DNA from: Sphingomonas sp. J315
Lineage (GTDB): Bacteria; Pseudomonadota; Alphaproteobacteria; Sphingomonadales; Sphingomonadaceae
Assembly: GCF_024666595.1 (NCBI RefSeq)
Contig: NZ_CP088296.1
Location: 1,984,001 to 2,048,000 of the forward strand
Length of the DNA stretch: 64,000 bases
Direction of reading: 5' to 3'
The notes under the pieces were generated by a model that saw nothing but the letters and a program-made list of their open reading frames with translations, did not search any database and was not told the DNA's origin. The position numbers and the translations under genes were made by a program. Positions 1 to 9,972 of the stretch are shown here, one piece after another (within the stretch, counting starts at the first letter, position 1; each line of letters begins with the position of its first letter).

Positions 1-915
1 AGGCGATGCAGCAGTTGATGCTCGATACATTGGTCGGTGCAGTGACCCGCGGACATGTCGATCACGGTCCGGTGATCGAGGCGGTGGCAAACACCCTTTC
101 CGATCCCGCGCTCGACCGCGCCTTTGTCGCCGAAGCGGTGCTGCTCCCGTCGGACAGCTTTATCGGCGACCAGCTCGCCGTGGTCGATCCCGAACTGATC
201 TTCCAGAAGCGCGAGGCGTTGCGCCGCGATCTCGGTCGTGCGCTCGAGCAGCAATGGCGCGCGATCTACGAAGGCGAACGCGCCAACCGCTTCGAATATT
301 CCCCTGCGGGGAAGGGGGGCGCGGCGGATCAAGTCGGTAGCGCTTGGATATATCAATGCCAGCGGTGCCGCAGACGGCCCGGAACTGGCATTCGCCCAGT
401 TCGAAACAGCCGACAATATGACCGATCGCCAGGGCGGGCTGATGACGCTGGCCAATCTCGCCTCCGAAACGGCCGATGCGCGGCGCATCGCGGCGCTCGA
501 CATCTTCTACCAGCGCTATCGCGACAATGGCCTCGTGCTCGACAAATGGTTCCAGACCCAGGCGCTGTCGACCCGTCCGGATACGCTGGCCGCGGTGCAG
601 GAACTGTCGCGGCACCCCGACTTTACGCTCGCCAACCCCAACCGCGCCCGCGCGCTGGTCGGCGCGTTCGCAGTCAACCAGCGCGCATTCCACGGTGCCG
701 ATGGCGAAGGCTATCGCTTTGTCGCGGACCAGTTGATCGCGCTCGACAGGCTTAACCCCCAGACCGCCGCCAAGCTGGTCCCGCCGCTCGGCCGCTGGCG
801 CCGCTTCGACGCTGCGCGCGCGACCAGGATGCGCGCGGAGCTGGAACGCATTCTTGCCCAGCCCGGGCTGAGCAAGGACATGACCGAACAGGTGAGCAAG
901 AGCCTGGAAGGGTGA
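1..915 (+). CDS. pepN: Aminopeptidase N, C-terminal part (partial; frame break)
   Basis: This is the C-terminal end of an M1-family aminopeptidase N (PepN), which removes N-terminal residues from cytosolic peptides. The catalytic HEXXH domain lies before the window, and what remains is the helical C-terminal domain. The match covers both halves of the reading: a first frame reaching the FEYSP segment near base 300, then a second frame continuing with KSVALGYINASG through to the stop at 915. The frames differ by one base, and the switch falls at a six-G run near 316-322, so an extra G is the simplest explanation. The gene is open at the left edge. The family call is firm; the break is probably not biological. 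Confidence 0.85.
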
Positions 916-988
916 ACAATCACACCATGACATTGCGGCTGCGCGCTATCGTGGCGTTGGCCACATTGAAGCTATCCGGAGTAAGTTG

Positions 989-2644
989 ATGCGCAAGATC
1001 GCCCTCGCCGCCCTGCTTCTCGCAACCACCGCCTGTGGCGGCGCGCCCGACGGCAACCAGAGTGTCGCGCAGGACGCGGGCTATGACCTTGCCGGGCAGA
1101 AGGCGAAGCTCGCCGTAATCGAGATGAAGCCCGATACCAGCTTCCTTACCGAAGAAGAGCGGCGGGTGGTCAATCTGCTGATCGAGGCGTCGAACATCAT
1201 GTCCGACATCTACCGTGCCCAGCGTGACCCCAACTGGCGTGACACACGCGCTGCGATCGCCAAAGAGGGCGATGCCTTGAAGCTCGAAATGTATGACCGA
1301 TACTTCGGTCCGTGGGACGAACTCGCCGAAAAGCGGGCCTTCTGGGGAACGGGCGCGATGCCCGAAGGTGCGGGCTTCTATCCGACCGATCTGACGCGCG
1401 AGGCATTCGACGCCTATCTCGCCGCGAATCCAGGGGAAAAGGCGGCGCTGACCAGCCCTTACACCGTGGTGGTGCGTGACGGGACGAAGCTCAAGGCGAT
1501 CCCCTATTCGGTCGCCTACAAGCCGGAGCTGACCAAGGCAGCCGCGCTGCTCGAACAGGCGGCGGCAATCACCACCAATCCCAGCCTGAAGAAGTTCCTG
1601 ACGCTGCGCGCAAGGGCATTCCTGACCGACGATTATTATGAGTCGGAACTGGCGTGGATGGACCTCAAGGACACTCCGATCGAAGTCGCGATCGGGCCGT
1701 ATGAAGTCTATACAGACCGGCTCCACGGCCAGAAAACCGCGTTCGAAAGCTTCGTCACGCTGAAGGATCCCAAAGAGTCCGCCGCGCTCGACAAGTACAA
1801 GCGGTATCTGCGCGACATGGAGGCGAACCTCCCGGTCGAGGAGTGGCTCAAGAACTTCCAGCGCGGCTTCGAATCGCCGATCGCGGTGGCGGAGCAGGTG
1901 CGTGGTGGGGGCGACAACGTCCCCGGCGTCCAGACCATCGCCTTCAACCTGCCTAATGACGAACGGGTGCGTGAGGCGAAGGGCGCCAAGAAGGTGATTC
2001 TGTCGAACGTGCTCGGCGCGAAATATGACCGTATCCTCGCGCCGATGGCACCTTTGGTGCTGGTTCCCGACCAGTCGAGGCTGGTGGTGAAGAAATATAT
2101 GCAGCTCGGCACGCTGTTCCACGAATTGTCGCACAGTCTGGGGCCGGGGACGATCACCGTCGGGGGCGCGAAAACAACGGTCAGCGAGGCGCTCAAGGAT
2201 CAGGCATCGGCGCTCGAAGAGGCGAAGGCCGATGTCATGGGCGCGTGGAATATCCTGTTCATGATGGGCAAGGGCGAGATCCCGGCTGCGGAAAAGCCAC
2301 AGCTATTTGCCACCTATCTCGCCGGGACCTTCCGATCGATGCGCTTCGGGATCGAGGAGGCGCATGGTCGCGGTGCGGCTATGCAATATGGATATATGAA
2401 GGCGAAGGGTGCCTTCGCCTGGGACGAGCAGTCTGGCCGCTACCGCATCGACGATGCGAAGTTCGAGGCGGCTCTGCGTGACCTGTTGCGCGAGATGATC
2501 GTGCTTCAGCACAATGGCGATTACGCAGGGACCAAGGCGTTCATGGCGAAATGGGCGGTGCTCGACGACCCCGCAAAGCGCGTGATCGCGTCGATGGGGG
2601 CGATTCCGGTCGATATCCGCCCGATCTATCCGGACCGCGTGTGA
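989..2644 (+). CDS. M49-like (dipeptidyl peptidase III family) zinc metallopeptidase lipoprotein
   Basis: A 551-residue predicted periplasmic lipoprotein: a hydrophobic leader ends in a lipobox-like TTACGG with the acceptor Cys near residue 16. A zinc motif HELSH lies at about residue 377 and the second zinc segment EEAKAD at about 409, the arrangement seen in bacterial relatives of dipeptidyl peptidase III. In classical M49 enzymes the motif is HEXXXH, so this belongs to the HEXXH-type subgroup. I prefer the ATG at 989 over the in-frame TTG at 986 because it directly follows a GGAG-type ribosome site. The GTG of the next gene overlaps this stop by 4 bases, suggesting translational coupling. 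Substrate unknown. Confidence 0.75.
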   Translation: MRKIALAALLLATTACGGAPDGNQSVAQDAGYDLAGQKAKLAVIEMKPDTSFLTEEERRVVNLLIEASNIMSDIYRAQRDPNWRDTRAAIAKEGDALKLEMYDRYFGPWDELAEKRAFWGTGAMPEGAGFYPTDLTREAFDAYLAANPGEKAALTSPYTVVVRDGTKLKAIPYSVAYKPELTKAAALLEQAAAITTNPSLKKFLTLRARAFLTDDYYESELAWMDLKDTPIEVAIGPYEVYTDRLHGQKTAFESFVTLKDPKESAALDKYKRYLRDMEANLPVEEWLKNFQRGFESPIAVAEQVRGGGDNVPGVQTIAFNLPNDERVREAKGAKKVILSNVLGAKYDRILAPMAPLVLVPDQSRLVVKKYMQLGTLFHELSHSLGPGTITVGGAKTTVSEALKDQASALEEAKADVMGAWNILFMMGKGEIPAAEKPQLFATYLAGTFRSMRFGIEEAHGRGAAMQYGYMKAKGAFAWDEQSGRYRIDDAKFEAALRDLLREMIVLQHNGDYAGTKAFMAKWAVLDDPAKRVIASMGAIPVDIRPIYPDRV

Positions 2645-4089
2645 ATATTGCCCATGCGCCGCGTTGGCTGATCCTGCTCGCGCTCGCGCTGGCGGCGCGG
2701 GCGATCACCTTCGGCAACCCGATTCTGCATGTCGACGAGGAGTTCTACTTCGTCACCGCGCGGGCGATGCTCGACGGCGCGCTGCCCTTCATCGAGATCT
2801 GGGACCGCAAGCCGATTGGCCTGTTCCTGCTCTATGCCCCGGCGGCCGCACTGGGATATCCGGCGGGGATCTGGGCCTATCAGGTCTTCGCGCTGATCGC
2901 GCTTGTCGGGACAGCGGCGCTGGCGATGCGGCTGGCGGAGCGCGCGGGGTGGTCTCGCGGCGCGCTGCTCGCGGGTGCGGCGGTCGTGTTCTGGCCGAAC
3001 CTGATCGACGGGCAGGGCGGGCAGGCACCCGTCTTCTACAATCTGCTGGTGATCGCGGCGGTCACGCTAGTCGCGCCGCGCGCGGACGGGACGATTCCAT
3101 CGCGACTGGTCTTGCGCGGGTTCGGCGCGATGGCGTTGATGGGGTTGGCGCTCCAGGTCAAATACTCGGCGGTGTTCGAGGGCGCGTTCATTGGCCTGTG
3201 GATGATGTGGGGTCTGTCGCGCAGCGGCGCTACGCTGCCCCGCGTCTTCTCGACCGGGGCCATCTGGGCGGCGGTCGCGCTCGCTCCAACCGCGCTTGCG
3301 TTTGGGGCCTATGCCGCGCTCGGACAGGGCGAAGCATGGCTTTATGCCAACTTCCTCTCGATCCTCGACCGCAACCCCGATCCGCTGACCGCGCAGCTCA
3401 CCAATCTCGCGATCATCGTCCTCATTCTCTCACCGTTGCTTGCTTCGGCATGGCTCGCATGGTGGCGGGGCGAGCGGACGCCGGTGCGCGGCTTTCTGTT
3501 CCTCTGGGCGGCGGCGGCGCTCGCCGGGCTGCTCGCCTTTGGTTCCTATTTCGACCATTACGCCCTGCCGTTGATCCCTCCCCTGGCAATCTGCGCGGCT
3601 GGCTTCTGGGGCGACCATCGCCGCTTCGCACTGGCCATTCTCGCGCTCGTGCTGGTCGGCGGGCAGGTGGTGCTGATCGCCAAGCGCACAACGCGCGGCA
3701 CTCCGGGCGAGATCGCGGCCATAGCGCGGACGATCGGCGCGGGGCCGGGTTGCCTGCACGTCTATTCCGGCTCGACGATACTCTACCCGATGACAGGAAG
3801 GTGCACGGTTACGCCCTGGGTATTTCCCAGCCACCTCAGCCGCACGCGCGAACGCGGCGCGATCGGCGTCGATCAGGCGGCGGAAATCGACCGGATTCTG
3901 GCCCTGCGCCCGGAATGGGTGGTGATGCGCAAACCCTATCGCGGCGAGCGGTCCGAAATCCGCGCGCAAATGCTGACGGGGGTCGAGGCCGGCTATGCCC
4001 GCGTTGCAGTGATGCCGCTCGGCAACGAACGCTACGCCCTCTGGCGCCGCGGCAGCCCCTCGGCGCGTTCGGCGATCAGTTCCGAATAG
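2641..4089 (+). CDS. Integral-membrane glycosyltransferase, PMT/ArnT-like (GT39/GT83 superfamily)
   Basis: A 482-residue polytopic membrane protein with about ten hydrophobic segments. Near residue 29-33 it has an acidic HVDEEFY motif in the first periplasmic loop, followed by a WDRKPIG segment, typical of lipid-phosphate-sugar-dependent (PMT/ArnT-like) glycosyltransferases. The acidic pair is the expected catalytic/metal site. Start is GTG 2641, overlapping the preceding stop. It converges with the glycosyltransferase on the opposite strand and overlaps it by 58 bases, so the last 19 residues are antisense to that gene's end. Acceptor unknown; a role in envelope glycan or glycolipid decoration is inferred from neighbours. 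Confidence 0.7.
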   Translation: MNIAHAPRWLILLALALAARAITFGNPILHVDEEFYFVTARAMLDGALPFIEIWDRKPIGLFLLYAPAAALGYPAGIWAYQVFALIALVGTAALAMRLAERAGWSRGALLAGAAVVFWPNLIDGQGGQAPVFYNLLVIAAVTLVAPRADGTIPSRLVLRGFGAMALMGLALQVKYSAVFEGAFIGLWMMWGLSRSGATLPRVFSTGAIWAAVALAPTALAFGAYAALGQGEAWLYANFLSILDRNPDPLTAQLTNLAIIVLILSPLLASAWLAWWRGERTPVRGFLFLWAAAALAGLLAFGSYFDHYALPLIPPLAICAAGFWGDHRRFALAILALVLVGGQVVLIAKRTTRGTPGEIAAIARTIGAGPGCLHVYSGSTILYPMTGRCTVTPWVFPSHLSRTRERGAIGVDQAAEIDRILALRPEWVVMRKPYRGERSEIRAQMLTGVEAGYARVAVMPLGNERYALWRRGSPSARSAISSE

Positions 4090-5225
4090 AGCGAGACCAG
4101 CGCGATCGCGTGATCCCGGTCGGACAGCACCTGTGCGGCGGCGTGGCGCGTCGCGGCACGCAGGATCGCCGGCTCGCGCGCGAACATTCGCCCGATCGCG
4201 TCGGCGCAGGCGCGTGCGTCGCCCGCGCGGTATGTTTCGGCATAGAGCGGATCGGCGACCTCGGCGCACCCGCCATCGTCGGGCACGATCAGCGGCAATC
4301 CACTCGCCAGTGCCTCGCACGCGACCAGCCCGAACGGTTCCTGGTCCGATCCGTGAATCAGCGCATCGGCGCTCGCCATGATTCGGCTGAACCGTTCGCG
4401 GTCATAAACCGGGCGGAACAGGCGGATATGCGTGTTGCCCGCGATCTGCCGTTCCAGCGCGACGCTCTGCGGCCCTTGCCCCAGCAGCATCAGGCCGACC
4501 GGGACATCGGCACCGGCAGCCTGCACCGCGTCGATCACCAACGGCCAGCGCTTCTCCTTATGGTGCCGCCCCAGCCCGATCAGTAAATGCCCCTCGGGTG
4601 GCAGGTCTAGCTGCGCCAGCATCGACGCACGCAGCGCCTCGTCGCGCAAATCGGGGGAGAAATGGTTGCGGTCGATCCCAAGCGGCATCGCGGCGTCGAC
4701 GTGGAGCCCGCGACGGCGGTACCGCTTCGCCAATGCCGGGCCATTGGTCACGAAGGCATCGTATTTTGCCAGGAACCTGCCCATGTAACGGGTGTACCAG
4801 CCGAACATCCGCTCGACCCGGTCGATGGTCGCGATCCCCTCCAGCCAGCGCTGGGCATAGGCACCGATATTGTCGTTGTGCGCAAAGAACACCTTGAGCG
4901 CATCGCCTGCCCAGTCGCCGATGAACCAGGCCGGGCGCCAAGGGGAGCTGTTCTCGACCACATCAGGCTTGAGATCGTCGAGCAGCCGGGTGACCGCGCC
5001 CGGATCGTTGAACAGCCAGTAATTGCGGTCGACGATCAGCGACGGCGACTTGACCCAGTAGATGCGCCCGCCATCGGGGCGGTCCTCGACCCGATCCTCG
5101 TGGAACGGGGCTATGACGATCAGTTCATGACCAAGCTCGGCCATGATCCGCATCTTGCGGTCGAGATAGGTCCGCACCCCGCCACCGGTCGGCGAGTAAT
5201 ATTCGTTGATATCGACGATCCGCAT
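4032..5225 (-). CDS. Glycosyltransferase family 4
   Basis: A 397-residue cytosolic GT-B fold glycosyltransferase. The N-terminal acceptor domain begins MRIVDINEYYSPTGGG, a glycine-rich loop typical of GT4. The C-terminal donor domain carries the E-x7-E signature in DQEPFGLVACEALASG at about residues 293-306. An upstream in-frame start at 5255 would add 10 residues that do not look conserved, so I start at 5225. It lies next to a PMT-like transferase and two membrane/exported proteins, suggesting an envelope-glycan locus. Donor and acceptor sugars cannot be read from sequence. Confidence 0.8.
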   Translation of the reverse strand: MRIVDINEYYSPTGGGVRTYLDRKMRIMAELGHELIVIAPFHEDRVEDRPDGGRIYWVKSPSLIVDRNYWLFNDPGAVTRLLDDLKPDVVENSSPWRPAWFIGDWAGDALKVFFAHNDNIGAYAQRWLEGIATIDRVERMFGWYTRYMGRFLAKYDAFVTNGPALAKRYRRRGLHVDAAMPLGIDRNHFSPDLRDEALRASMLAQLDLPPEGHLLIGLGRHHKEKRWPLVIDAVQAAGADVPVGLMLLGQGPQSVALERQIAGNTHIRLFRPVYDRERFSRIMASADALIHGSDQEPFGLVACEALASGLPLIVPDDGGCAEVADPLYAETYRAGDARACADAIGRMFAREPAILRAATRHAAAQVLSDRDHAIALVSLYSELIAERAEGLPRRQRA

Positions 5226-5235
5226 GGCGCGCGTC

Positions 5236-5748
5236 TCAGTCCGCCAATGGGGCAAAGCCGGACAGACCGCGCAGATACTGTGCGCGGATCGTCACACTGG
5301 TGCCGCCCGAACCCACGTTGATGACCGCTTCGCTCAGCTGCGGCCGACTTCTCCCCAACTTCCGGTTGCTCGGGAACCCGGCGCCGTCGCGCCAGAAATT
5401 GAACTTGTTCTTGCCGTCGCGGTCATGGGTAAACAGCAGCGCATACCGACCGGGCCGCGGCGCGCGGATGCACAGATTGACCGCGCCGTTCTGGGCCGGG
5501 GTCGACCAGATCCGTGCGAAGAACTTGCCCTCGTTCTTCAGCTTGGTGTCGTCTTTCAGGAAATCGTCCTCGTTGGCCGGATACAGCTCCAGCTTGAACC
5601 TGCCGGTGCGGTCCTTGAGGCCGGTGACGGCGACACGCACCGACGGGCTGCTGCCGTTGCACGCGGCATCGGCATCGATCAGGATCTGCGCCCCGGCGGG
5701 GGCGGCTCCGAACGCGGCGATCAGGGCGGCGGACATCAGCAGGCGCAC
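5236..5748 (-). CDS. DUF2141 domain exported protein
   Basis: A 170-residue secreted protein with an N-terminal signal peptide ending near AGAQ at about residue 20. The body matches the DUF2141 pattern: GLKDRTGRFKLELYP, a phenylalanine-rich middle, RPGRYALLFTHDRDGKNKFNF and GFPSNRK. Function is unknown; a beta-sandwich in the periplasm or outer envelope is likely. Start is GTG 5748, preceded by AAGGAGA at a 10-base spacing; the ATG four codons later has a poorer context. It sits 5 bases after the upstream membrane-protein gene and 10 bases before the glycosyltransferase, so the three probably form one transcript. Confidence 0.7.
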   Translation of the reverse strand: MRLLMSAALIAAFGAAPAGAQILIDADAACNGSSPSVRVAVTGLKDRTGRFKLELYPANEDDFLKDDTKLKNEGKFFARIWSTPAQNGAVNLCIRAPRPGRYALLFTHDRDGKNKFNFWRDGAGFPSNRKLGRSRPQLSEAVINVGSGGTSVTIRAQYLRGLSGFAPLAD

Positions 5749-5753
5749 GATTC

Positions 5754-6680
5754 TCAGCTCTCCTTGGTAGCCAGCCCGAGCAGCGCGAAGCCGGCGATCA
5801 ACGCCATATGGACCAGCAAGGTTAGCGCTGCGGTGAATGCCAGCAGCTCCGACAGCGCCTGGCCCTGGCCGATCAGAATGATCGCGAAATTGGCGAACAG
5901 CAGATCCTTGTTCGGGACGAAGGGCAGGCGTGACACCAGCAGGCGCGCGGCGGCCAGGATCAGCCACATGCCCAGCGAGACGTCGGGCATCGCGAAATGC
6001 CAGGCAAGGGCGACCAGAATCGATCCCAGCAGGATCCGGACCGAATGCATGCCGAAGATCCACCACAACATGCTGCGCTCAAGCGAAAACACCCGCTTGG
6101 AGAAGATCAGAAACGGCAGCGACATCGCGATGATGATACCGATCGATGCCAGCGCGGTGTTGTACTGCGCCGGCGTCAACAGGTTCGTGGCGAGCGGAAG
6201 CGCGGCGACCAGCATCGCCAGCGTGATGCCGTTGCCGGCAATCGCCGAAAGGATCGAGACGTCCTTGACCGCGCCGAACGGTGCGGCGACCATTCGCGTC
6301 CGCTGTCGTGCCCAGGCATAGAAATAGGCTTCGCCTGAATAGCCGAGCACGACTTCGTTCGCGATGCGCTTGCGGTGCAGCGCGATCATCCCGCTGGGCG
6401 GGATCGCCCATAGCCGCCGGAAGATCAGATAATCGAAGGTCGGCGGGCCGAGGTAGAAGAGCGTGAAGAAAATGTAGAAGACCCAGCTGTCTGGCGCGGT
6501 CTGTGAGAGTCCGGCAAGTCCCTTGTCGAGCAGTTCCTTGGCCAGACCGGCGACCATGAGCAGCGATACCGCCGCGCCCAGCAGCATCGGCCAGCGACGC
6601 CGAATCTTCTGGATCGGCTCCAGCGCGGCAAGATCTTCGGCACCGGGAAGCGGTGCGGGATCGGCGACAGTCGTGTTCAT
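5754..6680 (-). CDS. Multi-pass membrane protein, function unknown
   Basis: A 308-residue protein with about eight hydrophobic segments. Notable parts are a charged N-terminal tail, a cytosolic RKRIANEVVLGYSGEAYFYAWA stretch, and a late RLPFVPNKDLLFANFAIIL segment. The arrangement loosely recalls flippase-like UPF0104 proteins, but I do not see their diagnostic motifs, so no function is given. I start at MNTTV (6680); the open frame extends 20 residues upstream without an evident ribosome site. It is first in a leftward run with the DUF2141 protein and a glycosyltransferase, so a role in envelope glycan or lipid handling is only a guess. Confidence 0.6.
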   Translation of the reverse strand: MNTTVADPAPLPGAEDLAALEPIQKIRRRWPMLLGAAVSLLMVAGLAKELLDKGLAGLSQTAPDSWVFYIFFTLFYLGPPTFDYLIFRRLWAIPPSGMIALHRKRIANEVVLGYSGEAYFYAWARQRTRMVAAPFGAVKDVSILSAIAGNGITLAMLVAALPLATNLLTPAQYNTALASIGIIIAMSLPFLIFSKRVFSLERSMLWWIFGMHSVRILLGSILVALAWHFAMPDVSLGMWLILAAARLLVSRLPFVPNKDLLFANFAIILIGQGQALSELLAFTAALTLLVHMALIAGFALLGLATKES

Positions 6681-6857
6681 CGAGCCTTGCGCTCCCGGCG
6701 GTTCAACATCGGCCAAATAGGACGCCCTCTCCGGGAACATTGCGGTCGCATATCGTCACGTCGCGACCCGACAAAGCTCCACAGCCTTGCCCGTTGACGA
6801 CAGATTGCGGTTTCTTCGCGGGGCGATTTGGGCTTTAGCAGGGCAAGCTACAAGCCC

Positions 6858-7949
6858 ATGGCAGATTTCCGTGACCCCGCCGCCCACATATTGAGCTTCG
6901 CCCAGACGCTGAAGGGCGGGGGAGTCGAGCGCGCGCTGCTGCGCATGGCCGACGGTTGGGCCCGCGCCGGACGGCGGGTGACGCTCGTGATTGGTGAGCC
7001 AGGCGGGGCGCTGGCGCATGAGCTTCCCGACGGAGTGGCGGTGCATTCGCTGGGCAACACCGCCTATCGGGCATTGTTCGCCCTTCCGGATATCGTCCGC
7101 GCGCTCCGTCCCGACATCGTCTTCTGCCCTGGCAACCACTACACCGGCGCGGCCTGGTGGTTGCGGCGGCGGCTGCGCGGCGCGTGCCCCCCGATCGTCG
7201 GCAAGGTCTCGAACGCGCTGGTCCGTCCCGATCTGCCGCGCGGTGCCGGTGTTGCCTACCGCGCTTGGCTGCGCATGCACCCTTCGTTTCTCGACGCGGT
7301 CGTCGCGATGACCCCGGCGATGGCGGAGGAGGCCGCGCGCACAATGGGCCTGCCGCCGGGGCGACTGGCGGTCATTGCCAATCCTCCGGCGCTGCCAATT
7401 CCCAATGCGGTACTGCCGCCGATCCCCGAGGGGCGCTTCATCCTCGGCGTGGGCCGACTCGCGCCCCAAAAGCGCTGGGAGCGACTGATCGCAGCGGTGC
7501 CGCGCCTCCACGATGCCGAGGTCAAGCTCGTGCTGCTTGGCGAGGGCGAGGAGCGCGCGCAACTCGAACGACTTGTCGAGCGGCTCGGCCTTTCGGATCG
7601 CGTGTCGATGCCCGGCCATGTCCCCGACCCGCTCCCCGCAATCGCGCGCGCCGACGTCGTTGCGCTCACCTCCGAGTTCGAAGGTGTTCCCGGCGTGGTG
7701 CGGGAGGCGCTCGCCGCTGGAACGCCAGTGGTCGCAACCGATTCGAGCGTCGCGATCCATGAGTTGATCGACTGCGCGTCGCGCGGTTCGGTGGTCCCGC
7801 CGGGCGACCGCGCGCGGCTGGTCGGCGCGCTCAACCATTGGCTGATGCCGGGGCGTCAGCGACCCGAACCTCTGGTGGAATCCGGGCCGGAGCCGATCGG
7901 GGCGTATCTCGATCTGTTCGACCGTCTCGTCGCTCAGCGGGGGCGGTAG
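6858..7949 (+). CDS. Glycosyltransferase family 4
   Basis: A 363-residue GT-B glycosyltransferase. The N-terminal domain has FAQTLKGGGVERAL (glycine loop plus VER, as in GT4 enzymes that build O-antigen or capsule). The donor domain includes GVGRLAPQKRWERLI near residue 200 and SEFEGVPGVVREALAAG near 272, where the spaced Glu residues bind the nucleotide sugar. The upstream TTG at 6828 would add ten residues; ATG 6858 fits the family N-terminus better. It is divergent from the envelope cluster on the left and its last 16 bases overlap the 3-prime end of the TonB receptor gene. Confidence 0.8.
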   Translation: MADFRDPAAHILSFAQTLKGGGVERALLRMADGWARAGRRVTLVIGEPGGALAHELPDGVAVHSLGNTAYRALFALPDIVRALRPDIVFCPGNHYTGAAWWLRRRLRGACPPIVGKVSNALVRPDLPRGAGVAYRAWLRMHPSFLDAVVAMTPAMAEEAARTMGLPPGRLAVIANPPALPIPNAVLPPIPEGRFILGVGRLAPQKRWERLIAAVPRLHDAEVKLVLLGEGEERAQLERLVERLGLSDRVSMPGHVPDPLPAIARADVVALTSEFEGVPGVVREALAAGTPVVATDSSVAIHELIDCASRGSVVPPGDRARLVGALNHWLMPGRQRPEPLVESGPEPIGAYLDLFDRLVAQRGR

Positions 7950-9972
7950 CTGACGCCGATCCACAGTGTGCGCGGGCTCGAACGCTCAATCACGCCAGTG
8001 CCGCTGACCGCCGTTTCGACCAGGGCATCGGTCAGATTTTCGCCCCGCGCCTCGATCGCCACGGCGCTGGTGATGGGCACGCGCAGCACGGCATCAAACG
8101 TCAGCGCATCTCCCAGTGCGCGCAGGTTGAGGTCGTCCTCATACTGCGTCGCGACGTAGCGCGCAGTCGCGGACAAGCTCAGCCGCTCGCCCGAATAGCC
8201 AAGATTTGCCGAAATCTGATGCGGCGCGGTCTGGGCGGGCCGCAGCCCGTCGAGCAGCGCGGCGGCTCCCGATGCCTGCACCCGCGCATCGGTGAAAGCC
8301 CAGGACGCCCCCGCGCGCCATGGTCCGCTCTGCCAGCCCAGATCGACCTCGACTCCGCGCGATTCGATCGCGTCGAGATTGCGCCGCGCGCGATAGGCAC
8401 CGCCCGCCGCGACGAACCCGACCCCGGGGAAATTGCCCGGCCCGCTGCCCAGCGTCACATTGCCGATCGCATCGTCGAGCCGATTGAGAAACGCCGTCGC
8501 GCGCAGGCTGAGCCCCGTTACGGGGATCAGGTCGATCCCGACCTCCGCCCCGCGCAGCCGCTCGGGCGATAGCAATGGGTTAGCGGCGGTCGCATCGGCT
8601 CCGGCACGGAACGGGCGATACAGCTCGTTGAGCGTGGGCAGCCGCCAGCCCGTATAAGCCGCAGCGCGCAGCGTGACGTGGTCGATCGCGCGCACCGCCG
8701 CGCCGATCCGCGCGCTGCCCTCCCAGCCGGAGCGGTCGGTATGGCGGGTATCGGTGAGCGGGGTTCCGCCGGCCAGCAACGCCTCGAACAAGCGGCCGTC
8801 GCGGATCGCCCAGCGATCCGCGCGTGCGTCGGCGGTGAGGGTCAGGTCGCCGCGCTCGAGGGAAAGGTCGGCGAACAACCCGGCCGTGCTGCTCTCTCCG
8901 CCCGCGACCCGTCGGCGCGTCGGACTGCCCGCGACGAAGCTGTAGAGTTCGTTGGTTTGCCCGCTCACCATCCGCAGGTCGCCGCCCGCGCGCAGCGTCC
9001 AGCCGGCGCCGACCGGCGGCTCGATCTCGATCCGCAGCCCGCTGCCGCTTGCGGGGACATGCTGGTCGAGCGTCGGGGTCGCCGTGTCACGCGTCGCGCT
9101 GATGCTCGCAAAGCCGCTTGAGAAATCGCGATGCTGGAGCCAGCCCGTCGCCGCCCAGCGCCAGCGCCCACTGCCGATCAGGCGCAAGCTGGCGTCCGCA
9201 CCACGGCTGAGCACCGGGGTGAAATCGGTGCCGCGATCGCGCGAATCGGTGAAGGCGGACAGGTTTGCCTGCAATTCGACCCCCGCCGCGACCGGCGCGA
9301 CACCGCGCAATGCGATGCCCATCTGCTCATAGGGGGCCGCACGATCCGCCGCGCCACGCTGGCCCGCGACGATCGGCACAAATCCGTCGCCGCGCGCGAA
9401 TTGTATCGCCCCCGTCAGTTCGCCGCCGCCGCGCTTCGCGCCGCCGGTCGCGACCAGTTCGACCGAGTCGCGGCTGCCATAAAAGCCGGTCAGCGCCACC
9501 GGCCCCAGCGTCGCCGCATCGGCGCTGAACAGCTCGACCGTCCCGGCAAGCGCGCCCGCGCCATGATAGCCGCTCCCCCCCGCGCGTGACGCGCACCCGC
9601 GCCAGCCGCTGTGGGAGCGTGGCGGGGAAGGGGACCCAGCCGCCGAACGGATCCGCCTGCGGCACGCCGTCGAGCAACAGAAGCGCGCGGCTCGATGCAT
9701 TGCCCCCGATACCGCGCAGGCTGATTCCCTGCGCCGTCGGATGCGCCGAGCGCAGAATCGGCGCGGCGGAACTGCGCCACCCCGGCGACATCGCGCAGTG
9801 CATCTTCGAGCCGTCCCGACGCGCTGTCGGTCAGCCGGTCGCGGTCGATCTCGACCGTCGCCAGAGCCGCCTCGCCCGGCGGCGCGTCGAGCCCGCGCCC
9901 GACTACTACTACCTCCTGCGCGGCGGCGGGGAGGGGCAGGGCAAGGAGTAGCAAAGGGGCCGCGCCCCTCAT
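7934..9972 (-). CDS. TonB-dependent outer-membrane receptor (two frame breaks)
   Basis: About 680 residues: a signal peptide (LLLLALPLPAAAQ), then a short plug domain with EVVVVGR, LRGIGGNASSRALLLLDGVP and DPFGGW, then a 22-strand-type barrel ending in an aromatic-containing VSYRPR. Receptors of this type import siderophores, vitamin B12 or other large ligands using TonB energy; the ligand is unknown. The coding frame breaks twice on the way to the barrel: at about 9753-9759 (one extra base on CAGAATC) and at about 9575-9581 (a seven-G run on the coding strand where six are needed). Correcting both gives one continuous receptor. The ATG overlaps the stop of maiA by 4 bases. Confidence 0.8.

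Noticed and set aside
920..2134. A 404-codon open frame on the minus strand across the M49-like peptidase gene
   Set aside because: Shadow of the plus-strand gene; no recognisable motif and a low-complexity His/Arg/Asp-rich product.
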